Positions 35,778-48,209 of a DNA stretch of 64,000 bases are shown piece by piece. Origin of the DNA: Enoplolaimus lenunculus (lineage: Eukaryota > Nematoda > Enoplea > Enoplida > Thoracostomopsidae); the NCBI GenBank assembly GCA_030248215.1, contig JASANG010002181.1, positions 62,001 through 126,000 on the forward strand, in the 5' to 3' direction. The position numbers were made by a program, and so were the translations under genes. Under the pieces are notes generated by a model. That model saw only the letters and a list, made by a program, of their open reading frames with translations. It made no database searches and was not told the DNA's origin. Every line of letters begins with the position of its first letter. Position 1 is the first letter of the stretch.

Positions 35778-36257
35778 AATTCTTTTATCTAGCCCATACT
35801 CAGAAGAGTTCAATTTACTGCGCCCCCTTAATAGTTTGCTCACCTGAAAAAGTTCAATCCTCGTTTGTTTAATACGACGGAAATTCCTGTATGCCCCGCC
35901 TGAAATCAAAGCCTAAAACTGTTGTATGCTCTACATAATCATTAGGTTTCAAAATTTTAGTAACATGTGTTTCATCAAAAACTTCAGCATCGTAGTTTGT
36001 ACATGAAAAATAGCAGAAGGCGTAAAATCTAAAACGTCATACTATAAAAGTTTTAACGGGGCTAATTTTGATAGAATTTTAGTAGAAAAAATGTCTGTTG
36101 TTCTAGACAAAGTTTTTCTTATTTAATTTCGGGACGTTTTGTCGTATGAATTCTGGTTCTGTTTCATTTTTCACTTCCGGCTGTTCCTCATTTGCAAACG
36201 CACAGTTTGTCCGATTGGTTTTGGGTTCAACCAAGTTTCTTTAACGCTGTAATTCAA

Positions 36258-36261
<4 letters not shown>

Positions 36262-36342
<81 letters not shown>
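36262..36342. repeat. (TA)n microsatellite, about 80 bp
   Basis: Uninterrupted TA dinucleotides. The flanks from 35786 to 37290 hold no recognisable gene. Confidence 0.98.
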
Positions 36343-36345
<3 letters not shown>

Positions 36346-37289
36346 TTCAAATTTAACCTATTGCCTCTTGGTGGTTAGACTTTTGCTCAATGGCTGCCCC
36401 TATGATTCGAAGGCTTCTTGCAGTAGGTATTGTTGTACCCTCCGCTTGATACGGTAATTTTCAAAATACATTTAGTTTTCTTTAATAGCCGATATTTTTT
36501 CAAAGTTGCAAAAACCGAAAAATAGAAGCAGTTTTTGTAATTAAGCTGACACGCCTACGCCTTTCTTACTATTTATCATGTAATAATTTGGCGTATTTTT
36601 AAAAAATAAATGGGTAAATTCCTAATTTTCACAAGGTTTTTGCTGGAAAAGTAACTCCAACATCACGTCATCAGAAATTATTATGTATTTCACTGATGCC
36701 TATGTTGAGTTTTCTATGGTTTTTCTAGTATTTAATAATTAATTTCAGTTTTTCTCGAGTCTAATTTCTATTAATTTTCATTCAATAGCTACGTAATTAC
36801 GTCACCTTTTTGTTGGTCTTGGTCTGCATTAGTGAAAACATTTTTGTACAACTGTAATTAGTTGTCAATTTTGTCAGCTGAAATTGATGCAAAATAACAC
36901 GGCGGCGGTATGGAATGTGCACCTCCTGGGATCTTAATAAAAATTGACCTACAATTATACCGTTGAGCTATGCGCGTCGAAATCTTTTAGATAAACCACT
37001 CTTTATTAAACTCAACGGGGTTCATATTCCGTACTATCCTCAAATTGGAGGTTAAATGGCTGATCCATCGTGAATCAAATGTGTGTAATCCCCAATAGCG
37101 ATAAATATGAAACTCATTCGGAGCAGTTTTGAAATTGTATTTTTTAACTTAATAGTTTTTAAACTGAACAAATAATTCAAGCATTTCAATGTGCGCAAGA
37201 TTTATCATCAGTTGGTGATAACTTTGTAATTTTGAAACAAGTTGAGAGTAAGGGTTACGTAATACATCTGCTGACATGCGGCGTTGTCC

Positions 37290-37505
37290 GGCGCCATCCG
37301 TCACCCGCACGGTACCGTCGGCGCCGTCCCTCACCCGTAAGGCGCCGTCCGTCAACCGTACGGCGCCGTTCGTCACCGTGCAGTATCGTACGGAAATAAC
37401 TCACGTACGATAAACGTATGGTGATGGACGGTGACAGAAGGCGCCGTACGAGTAACGGACGTGTCGGACGGCGCCGTACGGGAGACGGACGGTGACGGAT
37501 TGCGG
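37290..37505. repeat. GC-rich inverted array of GGCGCCGT(A/C)CGG units
   Basis: The left half repeats GGCGCCGTCCGTCACCCGT and related units. The right half repeats GGACGGTGACGG and GGACGGCGCCGTACGG in opposite sense, hinged near 37395. This is a marked GC island in AT-rich surroundings. Short relatives occur at 39742-39790, 40655-40730 and 62245-62282. Confidence 0.7.
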
Positions 37506-37629
37506 GACGTGAAGTATAGCGCTACGCTTAATATTTGAAGTTCAGTATACTTTTTTGTGCAACTGAACGTATGTTTTCCTGTCAACAATTGCCACAGGTC
37601 GCTTATTTGAAAACCTGTATTAGCTAGCA

Positions 37630-38095
37630 GGGTGTAACCGGATATCCGTTCCTGTTCCGTGAAAAATCGGTATTTTTGTGTCAACAGTTGCCACAGGTAG
37701 CTTACTTATTTGAAAACTTGTTATTAGCAAGCAGGGAGGGTGTAACCGGATATTCGTTCCCGTTCCACGAAAAATCGGTATCCCTTTCCGTTTCCGTTTA
37801 TAGAACTAATTTTCCGTCATGCTCAACATTGTTTATAAATCACGTATATATCTCGCAATTATTCATTACACATATGCTGCAATTGTTCGAAATGAAAAGA
37901 AAATCATCAAATTCATTCAAAGTGTTTAAAAATTCCGATGCATCCATCATTTTTTGTTGAAAATTTTAGGAACCCGGCTAAATATTTGCATGTCTCAATT
38001 GTGTTGGCACGAAAATCAAACATCTTTAAAACGTTTAGACATCAATATACGTTTTCCCTTTTCCGGTATTTTTAATATCCGTTTACACTCTGCTA
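37630..38095. mobile_element. CAGGGTG-terminated hAT-like element with duplicated left end
   Basis: The left end CAGGGTGTAACCGGATATCC occurs at 37630 and again, slightly altered, at 37733, each preceded by a copy of the same flank (TTGCCACAGGT, TTATTTGAAAAC). A single right end, TATCCGTTTACACTCTG, is at about 38092. This looks like a tandem duplication of flank plus left end. Confidence 0.7.
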
Positions 38096-38367
38096 GCTGG
38101 CGATAAATGATTCGTATAATAGAGAATAACAGCCCAATGAACGTTGTCATCGGCAAAGTTTTCGCATACTTTATGTGAAATTGTAACACGACCCTTCCGC
38201 TGTGGGGTATACCTGGGTGTAGATTATTAATATTTTGACGTTTCCGTGATCCGTTAGTAGTTGTACGCCGCGTGGTTACACTTTCAGACCACTTGTACTA
38301 ATCTAAGCAATAGCAAGCAATTTTTTATCACAAATTACCGTCAAAACTTAAATAAAGATAACAAAGA

Positions 38368-39603
38368 ATGCACCAAACGACAGTAAACAAACTCCTTGTC
38401 GTTGTTCATTTACTTGTTCTATTCAATTCGGTAGAATTCTGTTTAACGCGAGCTATGGACGGCTCCGAGTTGTCTACAACGCTGACTAAACGACCTTTCG
38501 GACCAATGATGCTATGTCCACCTGGCGGGCGTGCGTTTCAAATCGCATGGGGAATGGCGTGCGAAATGAGGCGTCGACGAAAACGCCGTCATGTGTTAGC
38601 TGATGCTATCGTGTTGGGTAAGTGAGAAAAAACTTTAATATAGATACATGGGCCAATGTATACAACAGGGCTGGAACAGTAGTATAAGCATATTCCTAAG
38701 CCTAAGCCCAAGCCTAAGCCTAAGCGTAACGATGAGCCTATTGTTAAGCCTAAGCCTAAGCCTAAGCAAAAAAGTTAGTCTAAAGCTTAAACTGACTCTA
38801 TTACGGCTCCGCCGGAAAGGGATCCGTCCCAGTTCTATACATGGGCCGATACATGGATATGGCTTCTAAGGTCAAGCATAAGCGTAAGCCTACCACGAAT
38901 TCAAAGGCTAACCCCTAAGCGGACATTGGAGCGCAAGCCTAAAGCTATGCTGTTGGGTAAGCGAAAAATTATGATAGTTTTAAAGATTCAAGTATAGATG
39001 CCATGGTTTAATCCTATTATAAACTCCAATTGTGCAGTGCACGCATTCGCCGGGACCTGGTGCGTGAATAGCGGTAATGTTAAACACCGGTCAACTTGGC
39101 GATGCAAACTGCGTTATACTGTACAAAATTTGTTGAAATTCTCTACAAAAATTGTAGGATTGCCAAGTATGAGCTTACAACATTAAAAATCCAATTATTT
39201 TTAAAAAAGTAAAATTGTGGCGTGCAAGATTGGAGAAGGTCATCAGGAGCTCAAATATGCAAAAATTTTAAAATCCGGATTATTTTAGCGAAAAGGGCTG
39301 AGGAAAAACTGATTGCAAACACGCATATACGGCGTGCAGTTTTTAATGTGGCATTATTTTGGCTGATATCAGCAAAATAACAAAATAGCATAAATGCATT
39401 CAACTGGTTTTCGTTTTACGTTTGCACGCAGTTGTAAGTTTACTATAATTGCAATTTGATGTTTTTTGTTTGCAGATGGCATCAAGCGAGACTCTCTATC
39501 AGGAGGTGAATGGACTCCGGCGACTTTGCCCGAAGCTCAAGAAATTTGTTGTCGATTTGGTTGTGAAATGAATGATTTAGTGCCGTATTGTTCACCATTT
39601 TAA
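38368..39603 (+). CDS. insulin/relaxin-like peptide precursor
   Basis: Two exons, 38368-38617 and 39476-39603, are joined by a phase-1 GT..AG intron and encode 125 residues. Order: signal peptide (hydrophobic LLVVVHLLVLF), B-chain-like segment MMLCPPGGRAFQIAWGMAC, a polybasic run RRRRKRR, connecting peptide, KR site, then A chain EICCRFGCEMNDLVPYC. The A chain has the exact CCxxxC-x8-C spacing of the insulin superfamily. A phase-1 intron inside the C-peptide is the conserved position in insulin genes. The B chain has 14 residues between its two cysteines instead of 11; CPPG followed by GRAF suggests a three-residue insertion after the first cysteine. The A chain has a long N-terminal extension if cleaved at KR. 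This is a secreted hormone or growth factor by family. Insulin versus relaxin subgroup cannot be settled: no RxxxRxxI receptor motif is visible. An AATAAA lies at 39899-39904. Confidence 0.93.
38651..38847. mobile_element. 197-bp MITE, family A, in the insulin-like gene intron
   Basis: The ends are GGCCAATGTATACAACAGGG and CCCAGTTCTATACATGGGCC. The 8-bp target duplication GATACATG is at 38643-38650 and 38848-38855. The core has clear CCTAAGCCTAAGCC runs. It lies about 30 nt after the donor site. Confidence 0.94.
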
Positions 39604-42600
39604 AAATATATATAAATTTATATAATGTATATGCATATATATACATAGTTGAAATATATAAAATTGCAATTGCACTAGTAACAATTTGATTGCAATTGCA
39701 GTTTGGTTATGCAATTGCAATTCCATATACTTTTTGTACAACGCCGTCCGTGTGTACAATACCGCACAGTCACGGACGGCGCCTTACGGCAATCAAATAA
39801 TTAAAACGTATAGCGCAACTCCAATACAAACGCTTTTTCTGGGAAACAGAAAGCTTCTATTTTTACACGATTCCTCATTAGAATTTATTAGTTGGTCAAT
39901 AAAAATTCATTGCCATCCATGATCGAAAACGTGGAGGTGTCTACGGCATTTTTTCCTATTTTACATCTTTGAATTGTTTTAATAGACAATCAAAGAGTTT
40001 TGACCCATCCGCTTAGCTCCTGGTTCGTGAAGTAGCCATTGTAAGCGGGCAAGTGGCTCGGTCAATCCAGCTTATATAACCTTTCAAAACTTCTTCCTCT
40101 GCAAAGTTTTTAGCCTGTCTCCTAAGGTGCTGTAGTATGGCGGACAGGCTACAGGTTTACTCGCTAGATTGTTATTCACCAGCTGTTGTAAGCCATCCCA
40201 ACCGTTGTGTTTAACTTTTGCAGCTTTTCTCGTGAAATTTCATGTTCACAATTGTGAGTGATTGTGTGTTTGAATTCATAATATTAAACTTTAACTGCTT
40301 GGCAGACGAATTTGATAATGAATACGCAGCATAAACATGATTGCTGAATAAATATTTCTCATTTTATAAAAAAAGTATTAACAGCGACGGAAAACAGCCA
40401 CTGTGGTCGTTTTGCGAAAGCGATTCATAAAACAGGGCCATAGTAGTAAAGCATATTGTTAAGCCTAAGCGTACGCCTAAACCTACAGGCAAGGAATAGG
40501 TTTAAGCGTAAAAATAAGCGTACACCTAAGCACAAGCCTAAGCCGAAAAGCTAAGCTTAAAAATTAATCAAAAGCTTAAGCTGTACAAATGCCAACAACC
40601 GTTGCGCTATATAGACTCCGCGCGCAGCGGCGTGCCACCCGTACACTTAATACAGTTTAGAAATCACGCGTTGCGGCGTATTGTCGCACGGCGCCGACCG
40701 ATACGGTAAAGACGGTAGCGCGGACGGCCGTCATAAGGTTTTATTATGAAAACCAAATATGACAAATAACTGCAACGTACGGTCAAAACCATTTGTTGGA
40801 CAGACTCAAGGTAAGTTAACGTTGTGACTGGAGCTTAATATAATACAAATTTCTTGATATTTCATACAAAATTTAACAATCAAACATTTAAATGTGGGTG
40901 GGAAGTAACATTGCCCGATACTTTAACAAGCTGTCCGTTTTTCTCGAACGACTGCAATACAGTAGGACTAGAGTTTAGACTATATTTTGACTAATCTTAG
41001 GCTATTGTCTCATGTTACTTTTAGGACCGTCAGATTTTTCTAGCTAGACTGCAATAGAGTAATTTAGAGTTTAGACTGTATTTTGCTAGTGTTTGAACGA
41101 TGTTACTTTTAGGCACGTCCGATTTTCTCGCACGACTGCAATACAATAGGATCAGAGCTTAGACAATTTCATGCTTACTCTTAGGCTCAGACTTTGGATT
41201 AACAACTGTTTTTAAGCCTTGGTTTAGAGTTACGCTTAGGAATATTCCTAAACTAGAGGTACGTTCCTAAAAGTAACATTGTCCTATGCAACATATAAGC
41301 AAAGTAGTTTCAAATCTTAAATTTTATGTACATATTCTTCACGCTGGGTTTTATGAAATCGAATCCCACGTCAACTTCCTGAAAATATAGAAATTTACTT
41401 AGCGGAAAGAGTGTGTTTATTGCGACATAAATTGTTCACAAGTTATGGCCCATGTTACTTTAGTTACTTTATTAAGTAGCGTACCGTTTTTGTGTTTTCT
41501 GTTGGACCCAAATAGAGTAAGCTACGCTTAAGACTAATTTCTGCTTTTAGGGTTAGGCTTAGTTATAGACGTATTCTTGCGCTGCGGCTTTGAACAAGAC
41601 TTTGGCTTGGAAATATGCTTATACTACTTTTACGCAATTCAAAATAACATTGACCAAAAATATTTATGAATAATAAAATTTTTATGCCTAAACGATAAAT
41701 TCATCTTATTTTGTTTCCTTTTAATTAGACTATATATTTCGTGTATATACCAAACGCCTAATGTACCAATTGACCATTGGTATAATCGTCGTGTACCAAT
41801 CGCGGGCAAAATATAGAATTGGGCCGTAACAGTAGTATACGTATATTCCTAAACCTAAGCCTACACCTTAAGCGATTCCAGTCGCTTATTGCAACGATAG
41901 GCGATTGGAACACGACGCCTGAACCAATAGCCAATTTGTACAATAAGCGATTGATACGCGACATATTTATGTTTCGAAATAAAATTAGTTCCCGGTTAGC
42001 TCTCAAAGCAGCCATGGTATTCTGCGAATCAAAATGTTTATTAATCAAAAGCAAAATGACTAAAGTTGAATCTATTGTAGATACTTTGCTGAAAGTTGAA
42101 AAATTTATAAATTCATACCTACACTGCGCGTTAGGTGCTGCACACATTTGAGAATGGAAACCTTTTGGCTATCGATTAAGCTGGTTGAATAGCTTAGTAA
42201 ATAGCAAAATGGTACGTTTTCGCTACGTAGTATTACGGAATTATTGAGCTGTACCTTGCGATTTGCTTCGCTTTTTCTTTCCATTCTTCGGTTTTCCTAA
42301 TCTGAAATCAGTATAATGCGGTCTGTAGGTTGTATCCACTCTTCAATATTTGGCAGGTTTTGAATAATGATCCAGAAAAGGAGTACGGTGGTATGCCAGT
42401 TGGTAAGGTAAGCCTGGCTATTGGAACCCTCCCTGAAAACGCAAGCTATTGTCGGAAATTGGAACGTTAGAACAAATCACAATTTACTATACTTTTAGCA
42501 GGCGTACTCAGTGACAAAATTGGCACAATGACCAGACACATAGGAAGGATTTCATTTCAGGAGGACATAACCTTATTTTTGGATTTCCGAACCAAGACGA

Positions 42601-42728
42601 TACTATTCTGAAGCCTACATAAGTGTTTTTTCTGGTTTCTTAAGAAATTTAAATATCGAATACATATTCTTCTCTCTCTCTCGATGCACTTATATGGACA
42701 CGCCGCTAACAATGACTAAAACAAATCT
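39604..42728. other. gene-free stretch with many element fragments
   Basis: TTAGGC-core fragments lie at 40435-40580, 40905-41285 (several overlapping family-B ends such as AGTAACATTG and TGTTACTTTTAGG), 41452-41655 and 41818-41870. A GC-rich GGCGCCG palindrome sits at 40655-40730. No supportable exon. Confidence 0.45.
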
Positions 42729-45574
42729 TTACCGATCAAACCCAGGGTCGTCCCAAATATCGTTCAGTGTCGGGCGAAATTTGTTATTTTCGAGCCAAAC
42801 TTTCTTCGAGTCGACAGAATCGATGCTTTGTGACTCTTTGGGTTTCCGCGACTGGCTTGCAATTTCCCACGTTTTGACTGGACGGCGGCCGTAAGTAATG
42901 CGCGAGAACGCACCCGACGAAGCGACATATTCGCCGTCGTTGCTGAGGTCCCTGTAAAAAACAAATTGTGTTCAATATTTGCGACCTGGTTATATTTCAG
43001 TTAAGTTTTGGTTGGTTTGACTTAAGTTTTGAAATTTCAATTTAAGGACGTCTATTTCTTCAATTAACTGATATTGCCAAGAACTGCGTCAAAAAGTTTC
43101 TTTATTCGTTACCATTGAAAACTTATTGCTAACTGGTGATAGTCAGGCGGTGTTGCTAATTGCAGTGGGACACCTTGAAACTTTTACGGTCAGTGCCGAC
43201 AGTTTTAAAAGTGATTAAAATATTTGCTCTTAAAATAGCACTGACAGATCGTTTGGTTTTGGAAACGCTTAGTTCACCACGTGTTTGATATGGCTACTGT
43301 GTTTGACCCGAATAAGAGGGGGTCCCCATTTTGAATACAAATCAATACGAGTCCGTATTCCTAATAAGAGTCCGTAATCGGATAGAGTCCCTAAACCGTA
43401 ATTAGAGTTCATAAATGTCAATTAGCCCTAATTGTAGCGCATAAATGACTCCAGGACCAAATAATTTGAGTTTGAAACTTTAAAGCGTATGTAAATTTTG
43501 AAAGTACATTTATAAGTATAACCAGTCCTCCCCTCTTATTCGGGTCACTACAGTATGAATGTTTGAATATACTGGTCTCAATATCTACTTAACTGACCTG
43601 AAATGTCGAACAGGCGCTCCATGAATGGTGTAGATATTTTGAACCGCCCGACCATCACGAAACGGTATCATTCGTGTTAGCTCGTCAAGAAAATTGACCC
43701 AATTTTTCATTCGCCGTCGGGTGACTTTGATCAGTCGCCCAGGGTCGTACTGATCGCCGTTTTGGTACACCATAATTGTAATCGGTTTTTCACTATCGAT
43801 TTTTCGATCAAACGTCCGCTGACCGTTCGTTGATTCGTCCGCTGAGTATCCGTCATCCGAACCGCTTTGATTTTTGCCGCGTCCTAAAACAAAAACTGGG
43901 TTTGTTTGAAAGTTTATGACAGTGGGCAACCAAAATAAAATTTGCTTGAAACTAAATTTAATTTTGTACCGTTATTTAAGCTGTAATCGGCATCAATTAA
44001 ATTCTATAAGTCCTTTGAAATGTCGGCCAATGTTACTTTAAGGGGCGTAGCAGTAAATTAAGCGTATTCCTAAGCCTAAGCCTAAGCGTTCCAAAAACAA
44101 GATCTTAAGCCTAAGCCTAAGCCTAAACAAAAAATGTAGTCTAGAACTTAAACCTGCTCTTTTATACGCCCACCAGAAGCCTGGACGCCCCTTAAAGTAA
44201 CATGGACCGAAATGTCAAACCGCGAAGCTTTCACCACATATGCTTTGTTTAATATTTCGTTGAAGCTACAGTAGATTTCAAACATGAATTACCGATCACT
44301 TAACACACCAGTATGCAGGGTGCAATCGGAATTCCGGTTCCGGTACTTGTGTTTTCTCCGCATGCAGTGTTGTACAATTAAAGTAACTAGTCGTTCAACT
44401 TTGTATAATGCGCAAACCGTTAATAGCGAATTCATAAAAATCTGTATGCAAATTTTCTAATTATAAAACAGTCACGCTTATATAATTATATACAATCAAG
44501 CTACCGTAAACAAAGTATTCTGGAAACTTGCCCAAAATACGTATGTGGAGTTTTCAGCTTCAAATTATATAGGTTTGGTGAAAACATTGATTTCAAATTT
44601 GGCTCAATCTACTCACGGTAACAATAGTAAAGATACAGTTTGGAAAAACTTTGATCTTTACCGCAGACCAGAGTTGCACGCAACCCGTGTGAAGCCTCGG
44701 GTAGTCACGGGTAAACTGGTGCTTTGAAATTAATTGTTGACGTGGTTATACTCGCGAGTAAACAATTTGAAAGCGCCGGCGAAAAAAATGTGATTCTTTA
44801 CCCACCTACAATTGGGCAACAAAGACAAGCATGCCGGGTTTAACTATATTAGTCTGGTTTTAGATTGTTTTGCTTATAGAATAATTGTTTGTTTTATCAA
44901 GGGCTGCATTGTTCAACCGAAGGTCTGACTGTGACTATGTAAAATTTTTTTTGCTGGAGGTTTAGTTAATTTCTATCGTGACACATTCCGCATTTTAAAG
45001 TTGTGGTCAGTAAGTTGTTTTACGGAATCTCCAATGGCAGGGGGCTTAACTTCCATTAGTCCGAGCGGATAAAAATCCTCACTCTCTGGCCCAGAATCTG
45101 TAACTCTCCACAATGTTTCTGATGAGAGATATGCAAGAAGCACGTAAACTAAACTGCATTTTATAGTGTTGAGGTTAGCGCACTCTAAACTTTAGTGGAA
45201 TCTCGCCTTATGAACTTGTATTTTCATTGCTCCTGAATGGAACCCATGCCAAAATCATCTGGATCCCCCATACCTTGTCGCGTTTTTCAAAATTACACCA
45301 CCATTTGACCAGTATGGTCCATGTAAACATCAGGGGTGAAACGTTTTTCCGCTGGACTGGAGGTGAGTAGATTTAAGCTTTAGACTATATTTTTTGCTTG
45401 GCTAATAGGCTTAGTATTAGGCTTAGGTATAACCTCATTCTGACGCTTGGCTTACGCTAACGAATATGCATATACTACTGTTCCACCCCTGTTCTTTACA
45501 TTGGCCGACAGTTATGCGTAACTTAAAGCCATATAGCGTAGCTTACCATTACTCTTCTTCTTGCCGAATACCAT
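42729..45574 (-). CDS. single doublecortin-domain protein, paralogue 1
   Basis: Three exons: 45574-45547 (MVFGKKKSN), 43883-43598 and 42951-42729 (TAA), all phases consistent, giving 178 residues. The middle exon has ITIMVYQNGDQYDPGRLIKV, FLDELTRMIPF and VQNIYTIHGAPVRHFR. The last adds DLSNDGEYVASSGAFSRITY, completing one doublecortin (DCX) ubiquitin-like fold. Family members bind and stabilise microtubules, usually through two such domains; here there is one. The C-terminal tail ends FRPTLNDIWDDPGFD, shared almost unchanged with the paralogue at 54238-55674, which argues it is functional. A basic start and an acidic serine-rich linker precede the domain. Introns hold three transposable elements (43297-43553, 44025-44208, 45316-45506). 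Confidence 0.92.
43297..43553. mobile_element. TA-insertion MITE (family D), internally deleted, in intron 2
   Basis: The ends are CTGTGTTTGACCCGAATAAG and CTTATTCGGGTCACTACAG, flanked by TA on each side (43295-43296, 43554-43555). The interior order is reversed relative to 59285-59733. Confidence 0.9.
44025..44208. mobile_element. 184-bp MITE, TTAGGC-core family B
   Basis: The ends are GGCCAATGTTACTTTAAGGG and CCCCTTAAAGTAACATGGAC then C. The perfect 8-bp target duplication GAAATGTC is at 44017-44024 and 44209-44216. The core contains CCTAAGCCTAAGCC twice. It lies in an intron of doublecortin paralogue 1. Confidence 0.95.
45316..45506. mobile_element. family A MITE, reversed core, in intron 1 of doublecortin paralogue 1
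   Basis: The ends are GGTCCATGTAAACATCAGGG and CCCTGTTCTTTACATTGGCC. The core reads TTAGGCTTAGG. Flanks show only an imperfect duplication, so it is older. Confidence 0.85.
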
Positions 45575-45889
45575 TTTGAATAAAAATTTGCAATTTTGTT
45601 AAATAAATATTTTTAAAATCAAAGTGAAATTAATTAGTATTTAATTAAGATTATTTAGTTTACTGTATAGAGCAAAATACATATTAAGATCTATAATAGA
45701 CTAGAAACGTGTCGTAGTTTGATGTGCTCTGTTCATGTTACGGTTTATATTTTTGTTGAGTAAAAGGGTTTATGAGATTAGCCCCAAGAATCATTTTCAA
45801 TTTTATAACGCAGTCGCTGTAAGCATGTATGACATGCTTTTCCAGGTGCATATGCAATATATGCAGTGTTGTGGTTCGATTTTTATGGC

Positions 45890-46215
45890 TGTATGCTAGG
45901 GTATAACTGGATTTATCCGTTTTTGTAATACAAGTACGTATGCTCATAATTAGTTATGCATAACGTATATCGCAATTTTGAATACATATATGCTGCTATT
46001 ATTCGATATGAAATGAAAATCACGAAATTGAACCAAAATCTTAAAAATTTCTCCGCATTCCAACGTTTTGTTTAAAAATTTTAGAACGCCCAGTGGTTAT
46101 ATGCATGCATTAATTGTGGCGGCAGGCAAATAAATCGACTTTGACACTTTTATGCTTCAATATTCGTTTTCCGTTTCCGTTATTTTTAATACTATCCGTT
46201 TACCACGTGCTACAT
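45890..46215. mobile_element. decayed CAGGGTG-type hAT-like element
   Basis: The left end TAGGGTATAACTGGATTTAT and right end TATCCGTTTACCACGTGCTA, with CGTTTTCCGTTTCCGTTATT inside, match the interior of other members; both termini are altered. Confidence 0.6.
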
Positions 46216-46610
46216 GTCAGTTTTAAATTTTCACAGCCTCATCGGTTTAGACTTTCTGCGTGTGCACTTAGAATGTATAAACACAGCTCAGGGCGCAAAA
46301 AATTGCTTCATGCGGTTGTTATTTTGCAGGTATGAAGTTACCATAAACCAGTAACCGCTCCCGTCTATTGCCGCCTTCTGATTTCCCTACTGGTAACATA
46401 AATCAAACTGATATACAAATCTTGTCGGTAAAAAGTCAAAATTCAAACTTTGGCTCATCGTTCAAATGTTGTTTTTGTTTTTAATTTAACAAAAATTTAA
46501 ACCATTTTGGTATACTGTTGAATACAATAGAAACAGTGGGTTCATGCATAAATAATCGAAACATCACTCTATACTTTATAAGCCAAGTAGATATACGTTT
46601 AGAAGGCTTG

Positions 46611-47225
46611 GCCAATGTAGAGAACAAGGCCGTAAAAGATGCATAGTTTATTCCTAAGTCTAAGCCTAAGCTTATTATCCTGAACCTAAGTGTAAGGATA
46701 TGCCTATATCTAAGCCTATGCTTAAGCAAACAATGGTCTAAAGCATGGTTCCATTGGCTGGATTCAACAAGAATCAGTTTAGGTTTTGCTTTTACTTAAG
46801 AGTTAAAGTTAAAATATTGACTTTTATTAACAAAATATAATGCTTCTACATCGTTTGATATTCAATCAAAAAATTTAGAAGCCTGAGCTGGTGGACACGC
46901 CAAAAAAATTAAGGCCACCCGAGGCTAACGTCTTAATTCACTTGACCCACCAAAGCGTCTGTCCTCATCGTAAAAACTGGATTTGAAGATCGAATTAAGA
47001 GCAATGGTCAACGACTCTCTGTACATTATAACATATCAGAACGTTTGAGCCATTTAAACATCACAGGCGGAATGTTGTTTTTTGTGGGACTGCAATGGTG
47101 TAAAGTTAATAAGCTTTAGACTATTTTTTGCTTATACGCTTATTGATAAACTCATTATTACGCTTAAGTTTACGCTTAAAAATATGCTTATACTACTGTT
47201 ACAGCCCGGTTTTATACACTGTCGA
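46611..47225. repeat. two TTAGGC-core family A remnants
   Basis: GGCCAATGTAGAGAACAAGG with CCTAAG hexamers runs from about 46611 to 46745. A reversed copy at about 47060-47225 contains GGGACTGCAATGG and ACAGCCCGGTTTTATACACT. No exon between. Confidence 0.55.
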
Positions 47226-47559
47226 ATGTCTCAAGTCTAAGCCACAAAATTTAAGTATAAAACCCAACAACTTTCAAAATTTAAACTGACAAAACAAACT
47301 CTAAGAATGAACGCATTTCAAACGTTGCGATGCATTCACAGTCAGAGGCTGAAAATATTAACCAGGTAGAATCAACCTGAACCTGGTGCAGGCTAACACT
47401 GTTTTTAGAGTTCTGGTTTAATTTAGAAATGTTACTAAATATACAACAGCGAGTGAGAACGAGAGTTTTCGATGCATACGCAATAGACTGTGCTCACTAT
47501 TGTAAACAAACTTATACAATAAACTGCTAACGAGGATAGAGGGGTTTCAAATGTGAGCC

Positions 47560-47732
47560 CAGTGGCGGGTCCATGGTGGGGGCCACCCCGGCCATGGCCC
47601 CTCCCAACAGCATCTGGACAAAAATTATATAACAACTTTATGGCAATAGTTCGTAGTTTGTGTGGGTCAAAAGTAAGTTTATTACCTGTGAAATTTTGCC
47701 CCCCCCATTTTGAGATCCTTGATCCGCCACTG
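47560..47732. mobile_element. CAGTGGCGG-terminated hAT-like MITE
   Basis: The ends are CAGTGGCGGGTCCATGGTGG and GATCCTTGATCCGCCACTG. A CAGTGGCGGATC terminus is common to many hAT MITEs. Duplications are not clear. Confidence 0.7.
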
Positions 47733-48008
47733 TACGATTTCGCATTTGGATGTTTCTGGCACGTTTTAAAAACTGCGGTCACGGCGGAAATCTTAGGATA
47801 TCTGTGTAGCGAATTAGGTTAAATATAAGTATTCGCAAAATGTTGACCAGTTGTTTATTCTTGGACGTGGAGGGGCACGCATCTCGGGACCACTGTTACA
47901 TGCGGCAAAATTTTTCAATTATTTATTACAGACAAAGAGTCGTTCAAAAATTTAAGGAATCATTTAGTCGTAAAGAGTGGGGTAAATTGAAAGTTGGACA
48001 AAATATAC

Positions 48009-48201
48009 GGCCAATGTTACTTTAAGGGGCGTAACAGTAGATTAAGCGCATTCATAAGCCTAAGCCAACGGCTAAGCGTTTCAAAAAAGTGTTCCTAAGT
48101 CTAAGCCTAAACCTAAGCCTAAGCAAAAAACGTAATCTAGGATCTAAACCTGCTGTTTTATGGACTCACCAGAAACTTGGACGCCTCTTAAAGTATGGGC
48201 C
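48009..48201. mobile_element. 193-bp MITE, TTAGGC-core family B
   Basis: The ends are GGCCAATGTTACTTTAAGGG and CCTCTTAAAGTATGGGCC. The 8-bp target duplication AAATATAC is at 48001-48008 and 48202-48209. Confidence 0.94.
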
Positions 48202-48209
48202 AAATATAC

